The notes below the pieces were generated by a model. It searched no databases, was not told the origin of the DNA, and saw nothing but the letters and a program-made list of their open reading frames with translations. From Qipengyuania xiapuensis (GTDB lineage Bacteria > Pseudomonadota > Alphaproteobacteria > Sphingomonadales > Sphingomonadaceae), in assembly GCF_019711395.1 (NCBI RefSeq), contig NZ_JAIGNL010000002.1, positions 310,001-374,000 of the forward strand: a DNA stretch of 64,000 nucleotides, given 5' to 3'. How positions within the stretch are numbered: the first letter of the stretch is position 1; the number at the start of each line of letters is the position of its first letter. Shown here in pieces: positions 17,219 through 28,164 of this stretch. The position numbers and the translations under genes were made by a program.

Positions 17219-18411
17219 TCCGCGCTCTCCCGCTTGGCGCCCTGGCCTGCGACCTGCCCCTGTGTTGCACCGCGGGCATTGTTTCCGCCCACGCGGATGA
17301 CATCCATCATGTCCGCTCCGCCGAAGCTCTCCACGAGGTCGGCGAGGTCTTCGACCGCCTTGGGACGGCCGCAGTTCCACGCGGCGTGCGCTGCGTTGGC
17401 GAGCCCCTGCGGATCGTCCGCAAGGACACGGATCTGCTTGGCCAGTTCCTTGGCCTCGAACTTTTCCTGCCGGATCATCCGCGCCCCGCCGGCCTTGGCC
17501 ATTTCGCGGGTGTTGGCGGCCTGGTGATCGTCGGTCGCGATGGGCAGCGGGATGAGGATGGCCGGACGGCCGACAGCGGTCAGCTCGGCAATCGTCGATG
17601 CGCCCGCGCGCCCGATGAAGAGATGCGCATCGGCCAGCCGCGTCGCCATATCTTCGAAATAGGTAGCGAGCTCTGCCGGGATGCCGTGGTTGCGATAGCG
17701 CTCGCGCACCGCGTCGAGATCCTCGGGGCGGCACTGCTGGGTGACCTGCAGGCGCTGGCGGATCGCGGGGGGCAGCATGGCGAGGCCATCGGGCACGATC
17801 TCGGAAAGGACACGCGCGCCCTGGCTGCCGCCGGTCACGAGGACGCGCAGCAGTCCGTCTTCGCCATAGGCCGGGAATGGTTCGTCGCGCAGCGAGAGGA
17901 CCTCGTGGCGCACGGGATTGCCGACCAGGTAGGTCTTGCCCTGGTGCGCGGGCTTGAGGCGCTGCACATCGGGATAGGCAGTCGCGATCGCCTCGACGCG
18001 GCCTGCCAGCAGGCGGTTCACGCGGCCGAGCACGGCGTTCTGCTCATGCACGATGGTGGGAATGCCCGCCGAAGTGCTGGCGAGGATTGCAGGAAGCGAG
18101 GGATAGCCGCCGAAGCCGACGACCGCGCTCGGCTGGAAGCTGTCGAACAGGCGCAGCGCCATCTTGCGGCCTTCGAGCACGGATTTCGCGCCCCTCAGCC
18201 ATTGCAACGGGTTCTTGCCGAAGCGGCCTGCAGGAATGACATGCGCGGGCATGAAGTCGGGTTTGCCGGGGATCGCCTCGCCGCGCTCGTCGGTGATCAG
18301 CGCGACATGGTGGCCGCGCCGCTCGAGCTCGCCTGCCAGCGCGAATGCCGGAAGCAAATGACCGCCGGTACCGCCGGCAGCGAGGACATAATGACGTGAC
18401 GACCCGGTCAT
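17215..18411 (-). CDS. murG: MurG lipid I GlcNAc transferase
   Basis: MurG transfers GlcNAc to lipid I to make lipid II on the inner face of the membrane (GT28, GT-B fold). The 398-residue product has the N-domain loop [12 protein letters not shown] (residues 11-22), [21 protein letters not shown], the C-domain loop [13 protein letters not shown], and the donor-binding [25 protein letters not shown] (shown in part as [10 protein letters not shown] and [10 protein letters not shown]). The ATG at 18411 overlaps the ftsW stop. An extra C-terminal tail beyond the usual end (residues about 375-398) is Gly/Gln-rich. Confidence 0.97.
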   Translation of the reverse strand: MTGSSRHYVLAAGGTGGHLLPAFALAGELERRGHHVALITDERGEAIPGKPDFMPAHVIPAGRFGKNPLQWLRGAKSVLEGRKMALRLFDSFQPSAVVGFGGYPSLPAILASTSAGIPTIVHEQNAVLGRVNRLLAGRVEAIATAYPDVQRLKPAHQGKTYLVGNPVRHEVLSLRDEPFPAYGEDGLLRVLVTGGSQGARVLSEIVPDGLAMLPPAIRQRLQVTQQCRPEDLDAVRERYRNHGIPAELATYFEDMATRLADAHLFIGRAGASTIAELTAVGRPAILIPLPIATDDHQAANTREMAKAGGARMIRQEKFEAKELAKQIRVLADDPQGLANAAHAAWNCGRPKAVEDLADLVESFGGADMMDVIRVGGNNARGATQGQVAGQGAKRESAE

Positions 18412-19676
18412 TGGTGGATTTCGCGCGTGCTGCGCGCCTTGTTTGCATTCATTCCATCCCCCTGCCCGATGCCCAGCAGGTCGCCAAGTCCCCTTGTGGT
18501 GGTCTTGAGATAGGGATTGCGCCGCGTGACTGCGACGAGCAGCCCGACGGTAAGGCAGATGGCGATGGTCGAGGACCCGCCGTAGCTCACCAACGGCAGC
18601 GTCATGCCCTTCGAGGGGAAGAGCTGGAGGTTCACGAGGATATTGATGAAGGCCTGCCCGCCGAGCAGCGCGACAAGGCCGGTTCCGGCGAGCAGCGCGA
18701 ACAGGTCGTCCTCGTCCACCAGCCGCATCAGCACCCGTACAATGATGGCAAGGTAGAGGCACACGATCACCGCGCAGGCGATAAGGCCGAATTCCTCGCC
18801 GATGACCGAGAAGATATAGTCGGTATGCGCCTCTGGCAGGCTCATCTTGCGAATGCCGAGGCCGTAGCCAGCACCGGTCCAGCCGCCAGCCACGAGCGTG
18901 CGACTGGCAAGGTCGACCTGGTCGAAAGCAGTGCCGCCGCCGAAGAAGGAATCGATGCGGTGACGCGCGTTGTCGTAGAGGAAATAGGTCGCGGTCAGTG
19001 CGGCGAGTGCACCGCCGATCACAGCGCCGAGCTTTTTCACCTCCACGCCCGAGAGGACGACCATCACGAACCAAACGCCGCCGAACAGGATGGTACCGCC
19101 GAGGTTCGGCTGCAGCATGAGCAAAGCGGCAATGAGCACCAGCACACCGGTCGCGATGGTCAGCACCGGAAGGTTCGGATCGCGCATCCGCCATGACAGG
19201 ATCCACGCCAGGGTGATGGCAAAGGCGGGCTTCAGGAATTCGGACGGCTGGAACTGCATGCCGAGATTGATCCAGCGCCGCGCGCCGTTGATCTCCACCC
19301 CGATGAAGGGAACGAGGAACATGAGACCGATCATCCCGCCTGCCAGCAGCACGCCGAGACGCCGCGCGTTCTCCCGGGTCAGGAGCGAGGCACCGACAAG
19401 CACGCCCAATGCAATGACCTGCCAGATCAGGTGCCGCCAGAAGAAGTAGAGGGGGTCGAGTGTCTCGGCCGAAGTCGACAGGCGGTTGGCGCTTGCAGGG
19501 CTCGCCGCTGCGACCGCGATGGTGCCGAGCGCCATCAGGAGAAGGATCAGGCCGAGCAGCACCCGGTCGATCTCGCGCCACCAGATCTTGATCTGGCTCC
19601 AGCGCGAAAGCTTGCCGCCCGGGATATGCGCAGGCTTGCGCTTGGCGCCGGGAACGAAGGGCTGCTGCGCATTCAT
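18408..19676 (-). CDS. ftsW: FtsW septal peptidoglycan glycosyltransferase
   Basis: This SEDS-family polymerase works with FtsI at the septum. The 422-residue protein has a basic N-terminus, about ten hydrophobic helices from VLLGLILLLMALGTIAVAAA onward, and SEDS landmarks: GARRWINLGMQFQPSEFLKP and IGEEFGLIACAVIV. The later GQAFINILVNLQLFPSKGMTLPLVSYGGSS region is shown here as GQAFINI, LFPSKGMTLP and VSYGGSS. It overlaps murG and murD by 4 bases each, so the lipid II maker and user are co-translated. Confidence 0.96.
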   Translation of the reverse strand: MNAQQPFVPGAKRKPAHIPGGKLSRWSQIKIWWREIDRVLLGLILLLMALGTIAVAAASPASANRLSTSAETLDPLYFFWRHLIWQVIALGVLVGASLLTRENARRLGVLLAGGMIGLMFLVPFIGVEINGARRWINLGMQFQPSEFLKPAFAITLAWILSWRMRDPNLPVLTIATGVLVLIAALLMLQPNLGGTILFGGVWFVMVVLSGVEVKKLGAVIGGALAALTATYFLYDNARHRIDSFFGGGTAFDQVDLASRTLVAGGWTGAGYGLGIRKMSLPEAHTDYIFSVIGEEFGLIACAVIVCLYLAIIVRVLMRLVDEDDLFALLAGTGLVALLGGQAFINILVNLQLFPSKGMTLPLVSYGGSSTIAICLTVGLLVAVTRRNPYLKTTTRGLGDLLGIGQGDGMNANKARSTREIHQ

Positions 19677-20956
19677 GCCAGCGCCTCCACCAGCTCGCGG
19701 AAATGCTCGCCGCGCTTCTCGAAGTCGGTGTACTGGTCGAAGCTCGCGCAGGCGGGCGAGAGCAGGACGGTGTCGCCCGCCTCTGCCTTGGCGGCAGCTG
19801 CCGTCACCGCGCGATCAAGCGTTTCGCACTGTTCCACCGGCACGCGGCCTTCCAGCAGCGCGGCAAAGTCCGGCCCGGCCTTGCCGATGGTGTAGGCGGC
19901 TTTGACGTGGGGCAGTTCGGCCTCGCACTCGCCCAGACCCGGCTCCTTGGCGAGGCCGCCGAGGATCCAGTGGATGTTGTCGAAGGCCGCGAGCGCGGGA
20001 GCGGAGGCAGCGGTGTTCGTCCCCTTGCTGTCGTTGACGTAGGCAACACCGGAGATTTCCGCGACACGTTCCATGCGATGCGGGAGACCGCCATATGTGC
20101 GAAGACCTTCGGCAATTTCATCACTCGACAAGCCTAGATCTTCACAAACAGCCTTCGCCGCAGAAGCGTTCTGCCGATTATGTGGTCCTTGTAGCGCAAG
20201 CCATGTTTCTTGGTCGCCCGGATCGATGTCGTCGATGAATTGAATCAACGGGTCCTCAGCGTGGTCAAGCACGCCTTCATCTGCTTCGGCGCGGTAATCG
20301 ACTACAGCGAACTGGTTGGCGGACTGCATCGAAAAGAGTCGCGCTTTGCTCGCCGCATACTTCGCGAAGTCCCCATCATACCGGTCCAGATGATCCGGCG
20401 TGATGTTCAGCAGCACCGCCACATCGCAATCGAGCGAATAGGTCAGGTCGATCTGGTAGCTCGACAGCTCCAGTACATAGACCCCGCCTTCCGGCAGAGG
20501 CTCCTGCTCGAGGATCGGCAGGCCGATATTGCCGCCCATGGTGGTCGGCACGCCTGCGGTCTTGAGGATATGGTGGACCAGCGCGGTGGTGGTCGACTTG
20601 CCGTTGGTGCCCGTAATGCCGACGACCTTGTGCGCCGGCAGGTGCTCGCGCGCCTGTGCGAACAGTTCGACATCGCCAATCACTGGCACGCCGAACTTGT
20701 CGGCATGGGGCTTGATCGGGTGGGTGTTGAGCGGGACGCCGGGGCTGACGATGACGCCCGCATATCCGGTAAGGTCCGCTTCGAGCGGATCGCCGATCGC
20801 GCAGCGCCCATTGTAAGGCTCGCGCGCCTCCTCGCGGTCGTCCCACACCAGCACGTCCGCGCCCGCGGCCAGAAGCGCCTCGACCGTCGCCCGGCCGGAC
20901 CGCGCGAGGCCGAGCACCGCGTATTTCTTGTCCTTCCAGGCGGGCGAGGTGATCAT
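19673..20956 (-). CDS. murD: UDP-N-acetylmuramoylalanine--D-glutamate ligase
   Basis: MurD adds D-Glu to UDP-MurNAc-L-Ala in the cytoplasm. The 427-residue product has the N-domain [20 protein letters not shown], the P-loop [12 protein letters not shown] near residue 110, [12 protein letters not shown], and the C-domain [14 protein letters not shown] with the [18 protein letters not shown] signature. It overlaps mraY and ftsW by ATGA. No unusual residue was seen. Confidence 0.97.
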   Translation of the reverse strand: MITSPAWKDKKYAVLGLARSGRATVEALLAAGADVLVWDDREEAREPYNGRCAIGDPLEADLTGYAGVIVSPGVPLNTHPIKPHADKFGVPVIGDVELFAQAREHLPAHKVVGITGTNGKSTTTALVHHILKTAGVPTTMGGNIGLPILEQEPLPEGGVYVLELSSYQIDLTYSLDCDVAVLLNITPDHLDRYDGDFAKYAASKARLFSMQSANQFAVVDYRAEADEGVLDHAEDPLIQFIDDIDPGDQETWLALQGPHNRQNASAAKAVCEDLGLSSDEIAEGLRTYGGLPHRMERVAEISGVAYVNDSKGTNTAASAPALAAFDNIHWILGGLAKEPGLGECEAELPHVKAAYTIGKAGPDFAALLEGRVPVEQCETLDRAVTAAAAKAEAGDTVLLSPACASFDQYTDFEKRGEHFRELVEALA

Positions 20957-22023
20957 CTGAGCTTGAGCGTTGCCAGCCCCAGGAGTGCGAGCACGATGGC
21001 GACGATCCAGAAGCGGATGACGACCTTGCTCTCGGACCAGCCGAGCTGCTCGAAATGGTGGTGGATGGGGGCCATGCGGAAGACCCGCCGCCCCGTGCGC
21101 TTGAACCAGAAGACCTGGATGATGACCGAAAGCGCCTCGAAGACGAAGAGCCCGCCGACGATCGCGAGGACGACTTCGTGGTGGGTGGCAACGGCGATCG
21201 CGCCAAGCGCGCCGCCAAGGGCCAGCGAGCCGGTGTCGCCCATGAAGACGGCGGCCGGCGGCGCGTTGAACCAGAGGAAGGCGAGCCCCGCCCCCATGAT
21301 CGCCGCACAGAAGATCGCAAGCTCCCCTGCGCCCGGGACATGCGGAATGCCGAGATATTCGGAATAGTCCACGCGGCCCACGAGATAGGCGATGACTGCA
21401 AAGGTGCCCGCGGCGATGATCACCGGCATGGTCGCAAGGCCGTCGAGCCCGTCGGTGAGGTTCACCGCATTGCCCGCGCCCACGATCACGAAGGCGGCGA
21501 AGACGAAGTAGAACGGCCCCAGCTCGATGCCGAAGTCATTGATGAAGGGGACGTAGAGGAAGGTGTTGATCTGGCTGACGATGAGCCAGCTCGCTGCGCC
21601 TGCGACGATGAACTCGAACAGCAGCCGGACCTTGCCCGAAACGCCCTTGTGGCTGGCCTTGCTGACCTTGTCGTAATCGTCGAGGAAGCCGATCAGGCCG
21701 AAGCCGCCGGTCACCGCCATGCAGGCCCAGACGAAGGGATTGGACAGGTCCATCCAGAGCAGCATGGACAGCGTCAGGCTGATCAGGATCATCAGGCCGC
21801 CCATGGTGGGCGTACCGACCTTGGCGAGATGCGTCTGCGGCCCGTCCTCGCGGATCGGCTGGCCCTTGCCCTGGCGCACGCGCAGCATGTCGATGAAGCG
21901 GGGGCCGATGACGAGGCCGATCAGCAGCGCCGTGAGCAGCGTCGCGCCTGCACGCGCCGTCTGGTAGCGGACGAGGTTGAACAGCCCTTCGAAATTAAAA
22001 TACTCGGCGAGGAAATAGAGCAT
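20953..22023 (-). CDS. mraY: Phospho-MurNAc-pentapeptide transferase (lipid I synthase)
   Basis: MraY moves phospho-MurNAc-pentapeptide to undecaprenyl phosphate. The 356-residue polytopic protein shows [11 protein letters not shown], the aspartate loop FLDDYDKV, the second loop [10 protein letters not shown], and the C-terminal [15 protein letters not shown] with the histidine cluster, all active-site signatures of the family. About ten membrane segments are visible. It lies 17 bases after murF and overlaps murD. Confidence 0.97.
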   Translation of the reverse strand: MLYFLAEYFNFEGLFNLVRYQTARAGATLLTALLIGLVIGPRFIDMLRVRQGKGQPIREDGPQTHLAKVGTPTMGGLMILISLTLSMLLWMDLSNPFVWACMAVTGGFGLIGFLDDYDKVSKASHKGVSGKVRLLFEFIVAGAASWLIVSQINTFLYVPFINDFGIELGPFYFVFAAFVIVGAGNAVNLTDGLDGLATMPVIIAAGTFAVIAYLVGRVDYSEYLGIPHVPGAGELAIFCAAIMGAGLAFLWFNAPPAAVFMGDTGSLALGGALGAIAVATHHEVVLAIVGGLFVFEALSVIIQVFWFKRTGRRVFRMAPIHHHFEQLGWSESKVVIRFWIVAIVLALLGLATLKLR

Positions 22024-22040
22024 CGGGCGGCTTGGCTTCC

Positions 22041-23498
22041 CTAGGTAAAGTGTTCGACGAGCTTGCCGAGCCCGACCGAGTTAGAGCCCTTCACCAGCAC
22101 GGCATCGCCTGCGACGATGCCGAAATCCTCCAGCAATGCGATGGCCTCCTCGGCAGATTTGCAATGCTCCCACTCGAGCGGCTTGCCAAGCGAGTTGAAG
22201 GCCGGTTTCCCCAATTCCCGCGCCAGAGCGCCCATCTCGTCGCCCACAAGCAACGCATAGTCGACATCTGCGGAAATCAGGCTCTCGGACAGGCCTGCAT
22301 GGAACTTGGCGGCGAAGTCGCCGAGCTCCTTCATCGAGCCCAGCACGGCGATGCGGCGGCTCGAGGGTGTCTGGCCGAGCTGCGCGAGCGTGGCGCGCAT
22401 GCTGGCGGGATTGGCGTTGTAGCTTTCATCGATCAGCAGCGCCTTGCCGCCAGGTGCATCGATGCCGTGGCGCTCGCCGCGCCCCTTGAGCCCGCCCATC
22501 TCGGCAAGCGCGAGACCGGCTGCGGCCATGTCACCGCCGGCAGCGCGCACCGCGGCCATCACGGCGAGCGAGTTGGCAACCCAGTGCTCGCCCGGTTCGG
22601 CGACCGTGTAGCACAGGCGTCCGGTGTCGAATTCGCAAGTAACGAGACTGCCGCCATTGGCGCTCGGGATCGCATCGAGCAGGCGCATGTCAGCCTTCTT
22701 CGAGCGACCGAAGCTGACGACCTTTGCGCCCTTGCGCAGCGCGGCGAGACGCAGGCGCTCGAAATATTCGCTGTCGGCGGGGATCACGGCGATGCCGCCT
22801 TGCTCAAGCCCGGCAAAGATTTCCGCCTTGGCATCGGCGATCGCCTCCATCGAACCGAGGTTCTCGATATGCGCGGGTGCGATCGTGGTGATGACGGCGA
22901 CATGCGGACGGACCTGCGCGGTCAGGCCTTCGATCTCGCCCTTGTGGTTCATGCCCATTTCGAAAATGCCGAAACGGCTGCGGGCGGGCATGCGCGCGAG
23001 GCTGAGCGGCACGCCGACATGGTTGTTGTAGCTGCGCGTCGAGCGATGCGCCGCGCCGCGGCTTGCGCGCTCGAGAGCTGCGAAGATGGCTTCCTTGACC
23101 CCGGTCTTGCCGACCGATCCTGTGACACCGATGATCTTCGCCTCGGTGCGTGCCCGCGAGGCCGCAGCGAGCGCTTCGAGCGCCTCATTGGTGTCCTCGA
23201 CGAGGATATGCGGATAGTCGACCGGGCGATCGACCACGGCAGCGGCAGCCCCGTTCTCGAAAGCCTTGTCGAGGAAACGGTGGCCGTCCATCGCCTCGCC
23301 CTTGAGGGCGAAGAAGAGGTCGCCGTTCACGACATCGCGGCTGTCCATTTCGACCCCGGAGACCTGGAAGTCCCCCGAAGCCTGTCCGCCGACCGCCTCG
23401 GCAATGCTTTGTGCGTCCCAAAGGGTGAGCGGGAGGCGGTCGCGCGGATCGGCAGGCCATTCCTGATAGGCCGGGTGGCGCAGGATGGCGGCGCTCAC
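22041..23498 (-). CDS. murF: UDP-N-acetylmuramoyl-tripeptide--D-alanyl-D-alanine ligase
   Basis: MurF adds the D-Ala-D-Ala made by Ddl, completing the pentapeptide. The 485-residue protein has [20 protein letters not shown] in the N-domain, the P-loop [26 protein letters not shown] in the centre, and [15 protein letters not shown] in the C-domain. The start is the GTG at 23498, overlapping the murE stop (GTGA). Length is slightly above the usual 450-470 residues because of small insertions. Confidence 0.96.
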   Translation of the reverse strand: MSAAILRHPAYQEWPADPRDRLPLTLWDAQSIAEAVGGQASGDFQVSGVEMDSRDVVNGDLFFALKGEAMDGHRFLDKAFENGAAAAVVDRPVDYPHILVEDTNEALEALAAASRARTEAKIIGVTGSVGKTGVKEAIFAALERASRGAAHRSTRSYNNHVGVPLSLARMPARSRFGIFEMGMNHKGEIEGLTAQVRPHVAVITTIAPAHIENLGSMEAIADAKAEIFAGLEQGGIAVIPADSEYFERLRLAALRKGAKVVSFGRSKKADMRLLDAIPSANGGSLVTCEFDTGRLCYTVAEPGEHWVANSLAVMAAVRAAGGDMAAAGLALAEMGGLKGRGERHGIDAPGGKALLIDESYNANPASMRATLAQLGQTPSSRRIAVLGSMKELGDFAAKFHAGLSESLISADVDYALLVGDEMGALARELGKPAFNSLGKPLEWEHCKSAEEAIALLEDFGIVAGDAVLVKGSNSVGLGKLVEHFT

Positions 23499-24973
23499 GC
23501 GTCACCTCTTGCAATAAGCGCCGCGCATTCGCGTGCGACTTCCACGTCGTCGAAGGGATGGACCCGCATGTTTTCTCCCGATCCGATTATCTGACCCGTT
23601 TCGTGTCCCTTGCCCGCGACGAGGACGATGTCGTCCCTGCCCGCTTCGGCAATGGCAGCATGGATGGCTTCGCGGCGGCCTGCGACCTCGCGCGCTTGCG
23701 GCGCGCCTTCAAGCACCTGGCGGCGGATTTCCGCAGGATCTTCGCCGCGTGGATTGTCGTCGGTGACGATGACGAGGTCACTCGCCTTGGCAGCGGCTTC
23801 GCCCATCGGGGCGCGCTTGCCGTGGTCACGATCGCCGCCCGCGCCGAAAACGGTGATGAGCCTGCCCGAGACATGCGGACGCAGCGCCGCAATCGCGGCC
23901 TCGAGCGCGTCGGGCGTGTGGGCATAGTCGATATATACGGGTGCGCCGCTCGGAGCGATGACGGCACGCTCGAGCCGCCCGCGCACGGGCTGGAGGCGCG
24001 CAACCGCATCCCAGACGCGGCTCGCATCGATCCCGCTCGCCAGCGCAAGGCCGGCCGAAACGAGCGCGTTCGACACCTGGTAGGCGCCGATCAGCGGCAA
24101 GTTGATGGTGCGTTCGGTCCCCGCGTGCTCGACCGTCAACGACTGGCCGAGCTGCGTCGGCTCGCGGCGTGAGAGATGGATGTCCTCACCCTCCTCGCCC
24201 ACGGTCATGATGGCGAGACCGCGTTTCTCGGCGTGTTCGACGACGCGCTTATTCCACCCGCTGTCGCCCGCGCCCATCCAGATGACCGCAGTCGCATCGT
24301 CCGAGACGACCTCGTCGAAGAGGCGCATCTTGGCAGCGAAATAGTCTTCCATGTCCGCGTGGTAATCGAGGTGGTCGCGGCTGAAATTGGTGAAGCCGGC
24401 TGCTTCGACCGGGATGCCCTCGTTGCGATACTGCGACAGGCCGTGGCTCGATGCCTCGTAGGCGACATGCGTCACGCCTTCGCGAGCCAGCCCGCTCATG
24501 TTCGAAAGGAAGGTGACGATATCGGGCGTGGTGAGACCGGTCGAAACGCTCTCGTCGGGCGTGGTGACACCAAGCGTACCGATGCTCGCGGCGCGCTCGC
24601 CCGACATGCGCCATATCTGGCGGGTCATCTCGACGCAGCTGGTCTTCCCGTTGGTACCCGTAACCGCAACGATGTGCTCCGGAACGGGCGTGAAGAACTG
24701 CGCGGCCAGTTCGGCGAAAGTCTTGCGCGGATTATCGCTGGCGATGTGGATCGCACCGTCCACCTTCGCCTCTGCGCGCGCGATGACGGCTACGGCGCCG
24801 GCCTCGATAGCGGCGGGGATGAAGTCCTCGCCATTGACCTTCGTGCCCTGGAATGCACCGAAGACCGTGCCGGGCGCGACCTTGCGATTGTCGATCGCGA
24901 AGCCGGTCACATTGACCTCGCCATCGCCCGGACACGCGATCCCGGCCTGGGCGCAGAGCTTACTCAGCTTCAT
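23495..24973 (-). CDS. murE: UDP-MurNAc-tripeptide synthetase, meso-DAP adding
   Basis: MurE adds the third stem-peptide residue. The P-loop TGTNGKTS is at about 105-112. The specificity loop reads DNPRGEDP (residues 406-413); DNPR is the hallmark of meso-diaminopimelate-adding MurE, so the cell wall is inferred to be A1-gamma type. The 492-residue length is normal. Its ATG overlaps the ftsI end by 14 bases. Confidence 0.97.
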   Translation of the reverse strand: MKLSKLCAQAGIACPGDGEVNVTGFAIDNRKVAPGTVFGAFQGTKVNGEDFIPAAIEAGAVAVIARAEAKVDGAIHIASDNPRKTFAELAAQFFTPVPEHIVAVTGTNGKTSCVEMTRQIWRMSGERAASIGTLGVTTPDESVSTGLTTPDIVTFLSNMSGLAREGVTHVAYEASSHGLSQYRNEGIPVEAAGFTNFSRDHLDYHADMEDYFAAKMRLFDEVVSDDATAVIWMGAGDSGWNKRVVEHAEKRGLAIMTVGEEGEDIHLSRREPTQLGQSLTVEHAGTERTINLPLIGAYQVSNALVSAGLALASGIDASRVWDAVARLQPVRGRLERAVIAPSGAPVYIDYAHTPDALEAAIAALRPHVSGRLITVFGAGGDRDHGKRAPMGEAAAKASDLVIVTDDNPRGEDPAEIRRQVLEGAPQAREVAGRREAIHAAIAEAGRDDIVLVAGKGHETGQIIGSGENMRVHPFDDVEVARECAALIARGDA

Positions 24974-26717
24974 CCTGCGCCTCCGGAATGAGCGGGGTGA
25001 TGGCGGAAATGTCGATGTCGCGCGTGTCGTCGGGAAGCACCCCGATCAGCGGGCCGATACGCGGCACGAGACGGCCCACGATGGGCGCTGCGTTCCAGGC
25101 GGCGGTACGCTGGTAGGAGCTGGCAAGCGTGCCGCGCGGCTCGTCGAGCATGGCGATCACGACATAGCGCGGGCGATCCATCGGGAAGGCCGCTGCGAAG
25201 GTCGAGACCAGCGCAGTCTTGCGATAGCCGGCCTTACCGCCCGGCTTCTCGGCCGAGCCGGTCTTGCCGCCCACGCGGTAACCGGGAGCATCGGCGCTGC
25301 GGCCGGTGCCATAGACCGAGATGGCGCGCAGCATCTGGCGCATGCGGCTGGAAGTCGAAGCCTTGAATACGCGGCGGCCCTTGGGCGCCTCGCCCGGGCC
25401 GAGCTTCTTGAGCGTGGCCGGGCGATAGACGCCGCCATTGACCATGGCTGCATAGGCGCTGGCGAGGTGGAGCGGCGTCACCGCGATCGAGTGTCCGAAG
25501 CCGACGGTCATGTTGGTCAGACGCGGCCACTTGTCGCCCGGCCAGATAGGAAAGCCGCGCGCGGGAATTTCGATTTCAGGACGGGCGTTCATACCCAGAT
25601 CTATCATGTAGCGACGAAGGCGTTCCGCACCGAGCTCGTCGGCGATACGCGCGGTCGTCGTGTTCGACGAGTGGATCAGTGTCTCCACCGCATTCATTTC
25701 CGGGTCCATCTTGTGGCTGTCGCGGATCGTGAAGCGACCGACCGTGACCGGTGAAGCGTCGAAGTCGCGGCCGAGGTCGCGCAGCATGCCGCTGTCGATC
25801 GCGGCTGCCACGGTCAGCGGCTTGAAGGTGGAGCCGAGCTCGTAGACCTGGTTGGTCACGCGGTTGAACATCAGCTTCTCGCCCTCGGCATCGATCTTGT
25901 TCGGATCGAATTCGGGAAGGCTGGCGAGCGCAATGACTTCGCCCGTGTCGACATCGAGCACGATACCCGCACCGCCCTGCGCGCGGGTCAGCTTCATGCC
26001 GCGACGCAGTTCGTCCTCGAGGGCGCCCTGCACACGAACGTCGATCGACAGCGCGACCGGCGTGCCACGAGTCAGCGGGCTGGAAAGGTGATCGTCGAAG
26101 ACCTGCTCCATGCCGACTCGGCCCTTGCCGTCGGCAGCGACATAACCGAGCACGTGCGCCGCCATCTTGCCTTGCGGATAGTGGCGGTCTTCTTCGGTCG
26201 GCATTTCGAGCGCGAGTTCGCCCAGTTCGTGGACGCGGTTGGCTTCCTCGGGCAGCAAGCGCTTGCGGATGTAGCCCGCCTTGCCGCTGGCGAGCTGGGC
26301 AGCGACTTCCTTCTGGTCGAGGTCGGGGAAAATCGCCTTGAGCTTGGCCGCCACGCCTTCCGGCGTTCCGACGAGCGGCGCGCCGTCTTCGCCCATCGCC
26401 TTGGGATTGAACCACAGGGCATAGGCCGGGAAGGCTCGCGCCATGGGCACGCCGTTGCGATCGACGATCTGGCCGCGCGAGGGAAGCAGCGCGTCTTCCA
26501 GAGAGGTCGCGCGCGCACCCTCGCCGCCGATGCCGAGATAGGCGATCCGCGTGAGTGCAAGCAGGGCCACGAAAGCGAAGCCGACCGCGATCCAGAGAAC
26601 GCGCCAGCGCGCAAGATCGAGCGATTGCTGGCGGATGGTGACGAGTTGGACCCGCCCACTTGCCATCGCCATGCTCACCGCCCCCGGGCCACCGTGGAGA
26701 GCGGAGAAAGCGTTCAC
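24960..26717 (-). CDS. ftsI: Septal transpeptidase FtsI (PBP3)
   Basis: This class B penicillin-binding protein cross-links septal peptidoglycan with FtsW. The 585-residue chain has a cytoplasmic N-terminus, one membrane anchor (about 40-62), a pedestal domain, and the transpeptidase motifs STFK (Ser296 nucleophile, Lys299), SSN (350-352) and KTG (485-487). The start is GTG 26717, which overlaps the ftsL stop as GTGA; the internal MAMASG at residue 16 is less likely. It overlaps murE by 14 bases. Confidence 0.96.
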   Translation of the reverse strand: MNAFSALHGGPGAVSMAMASGRVQLVTIRQQSLDLARWRVLWIAVGFAFVALLALTRIAYLGIGGEGARATSLEDALLPSRGQIVDRNGVPMARAFPAYALWFNPKAMGEDGAPLVGTPEGVAAKLKAIFPDLDQKEVAAQLASGKAGYIRKRLLPEEANRVHELGELALEMPTEEDRHYPQGKMAAHVLGYVAADGKGRVGMEQVFDDHLSSPLTRGTPVALSIDVRVQGALEDELRRGMKLTRAQGGAGIVLDVDTGEVIALASLPEFDPNKIDAEGEKLMFNRVTNQVYELGSTFKPLTVAAAIDSGMLRDLGRDFDASPVTVGRFTIRDSHKMDPEMNAVETLIHSSNTTTARIADELGAERLRRYMIDLGMNARPEIEIPARGFPIWPGDKWPRLTNMTVGFGHSIAVTPLHLASAYAAMVNGGVYRPATLKKLGPGEAPKGRRVFKASTSSRMRQMLRAISVYGTGRSADAPGYRVGGKTGSAEKPGGKAGYRKTALVSTFAAAFPMDRPRYVVIAMLDEPRGTLASSYQRTAAWNAAPIVGRLVPRIGPLIGVLPDDTRDIDISAITPLIPEAQDEAE

Positions 26718-27229
26718 TGGCCAACCTCTGCCGCTGCTACCGAGACACGAGCGGGCTGGGCCAGTCGCTGGGCGAGGCTGCTCGCAAGGCGCCGGGACGG
26801 TTCAGCCGGTTGCACGACTGCGACCTGCTTTGCATCGTCCGAGCCGAGCCATTCGTCGAACAGCCCCTCTTCCTCGCTCTCGCCGGCGTCGGCCATGGCG
26901 ACACGAATGGGCTGCGGCGCACCGATACCGCGCGGAGTGCCGAGCACGGCAAGCTGGCGCTCCTGTTCGAGATACTGGTCGGCGCGCGGGGCGCTGTAGC
27001 CGAATTCGACCCGGTTCCAGTCTGCCAGCTGGTGCTGGTTGGCGCGGGTCTGGAACTCGGTTTCGAGCATCTGCTTGGCGCGCTCTGCCGCGATGATCTG
27101 GCGTTCGACGAGGCGCACGTCGCTCTTCACCGCGTTGACCTTGAAAGTCAGCGCGAGGAACGCAGCGAGGCACGCACCGAGCAGCACGAGCCAGCCTATC
27201 TGGCGCAGGCGGGAGGTGTGCGTCGTCAT
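26714..27229 (-). CDS. ftsL: FtsL-like division protein
   Basis: The 171-residue bitopic protein has a short basic cytoplasmic N-terminus, one membrane helix (about 12-31, [20 protein letters not shown]), then a coiled-coil-like stretch ([20 protein letters not shown]) continuing into a polar tail. Position between rsmH and ftsI, overlapping both by 4 bases, and this topology identify it as FtsL, which partners FtsB/FtsQ to activate FtsWI. Sequence conservation in this family is weak, so the call rests on position and topology. The Ala/Glu/Arg-rich tail is longer than in E. coli FtsL. Confidence 0.85.
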   Translation of the reverse strand: MTTHTSRLRQIGWLVLLGACLAAFLALTFKVNAVKSDVRLVERQIIAAERAKQMLETEFQTRANQHQLADWNRVEFGYSAPRADQYLEQERQLAVLGTPRGIGAPQPIRVAMADAGESEEEGLFDEWLGSDDAKQVAVVQPAEPSRRLASSLAQRLAQPARVSVAAAEVGQ

Positions 27230-28164
27230 GCCGCCTCCCTCGCCGGAGTGGAGGTGCGCACGGCGTGGCGGAGCACGGAGGAACGCGAGCGCGGGTTGCG
27301 CTCGATTTCGGCCTGCGACGGCTTGATCGCCTTGGAAACTCTTGAGAAGACCGGATCGACCTGCGCGACCATGGGGACATGTCGCGAGGCGCTCGGGGTC
27401 GAGGATGCCTCGCGCAGGTAGCGCTTGACGATCCGGTCTTCGAGGCTGTGGAAGCTGACCACCGCGAGGCGGCCCCCTTCGCGCAGCAGGTGTTCGGCAG
27501 CCGACAACCCTTGGGACAGTTCGTCGAGCTCGCCGTTCACGTGAATTCTGATGGCCTGGAATGTGCGGGTGGCCGGGTCCTTCTTGTCGCTCGGCTTGTA
27601 GCCAAGCGCCTTGCGCACGACGCGCGCCAGATCGCCGGTCGTCTCCAGCGGGCGCGCGGCGACGATCGCGCGGGCCACGCGGCGCGACTGGCGTTCCTCG
27701 CCAAACTGGTAGATCACGTCCGCGATCCGGCTTTCCTCGGCAGTGTTGAGGAAGTCCGCAGCGCTTTCGCCCTCCTGGCTCATGCGCATGTCGAGCGGGC
27801 CATCGGCGGAGAAGGCAAAGCCGCGCTCGGCCTGGTCGAGCTGCATCGAGGAAACGCCGATATCCATGACGACGCCGTCGACGCTTTCGACGCCGGCATC
27901 GCGCATGACTTCGAGCATTTCAGAGAAACGATGCGGATGAAGAATGAGGCGGGGCGGATTTTCCTCCGTCTCCCGCCAGGTGCGACCCGCAGCAATAGCG
28001 TCGGGATCCCGGTCGAACGCATGCACGACGGCACCGCGCTCCAGAAGCGCCCGAGTGTAGCCGCCCGCGCCGAATGTCGCGTCGATCAGCACGTCGCCCG
28101 GCTGCGGGTCGAGTGCCTCGATTACCTCGTCGAGGAGGACGGGGATGTGGGGTGCTTCGCTCAT
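27226..28164 (-). CDS. rsmH: 16S rRNA (cytosine-1402-N4)-methyltransferase
   Basis: RsmH (MraW) methylates N4 of C1402 in 16S rRNA with S-adenosylmethionine. The 312-residue product begins [18 protein letters not shown], carries the SAM site [17 protein letters not shown] and the motifs [19 protein letters not shown] (in part) and [18 protein letters not shown]. The ATG at 28164 overlaps the mraZ stop as ATGA and is preferred over an in-frame extension that runs through mraZ. Confidence 0.97.
   Translation of the reverse strand: MSEAPHIPVLLDEVIEALDPQPGDVLIDATFGAGGYTRALLERGAVVHAFDRDPDAIAAGRTWRETEENPPRLILHPHRFSEMLEVMRDAGVESVDGVVMDIGVSSMQLDQAERGFAFSADGPLDMRMSQEGESAADFLNTAEESRIADVIYQFGEERQSRRVARAIVAARPLETTGDLARVVRKALGYKPSDKKDPATRTFQAIRIHVNGELDELSQGLSAAEHLLREGGRLAVVSFHSLEDRIVKRYLREASSTPSASRHVPMVAQVDPVFSRVSKAIKPSQAEIERNPRSRSSVLRHAVRTSTPAREAA

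Noticed and set aside
15953..17527. Plus-strand frame of over 500 codons opposite murC and the end of murG
   Set aside because: Antisense shadow of murC. Histidine/Arg-rich translation has no known fold signature.
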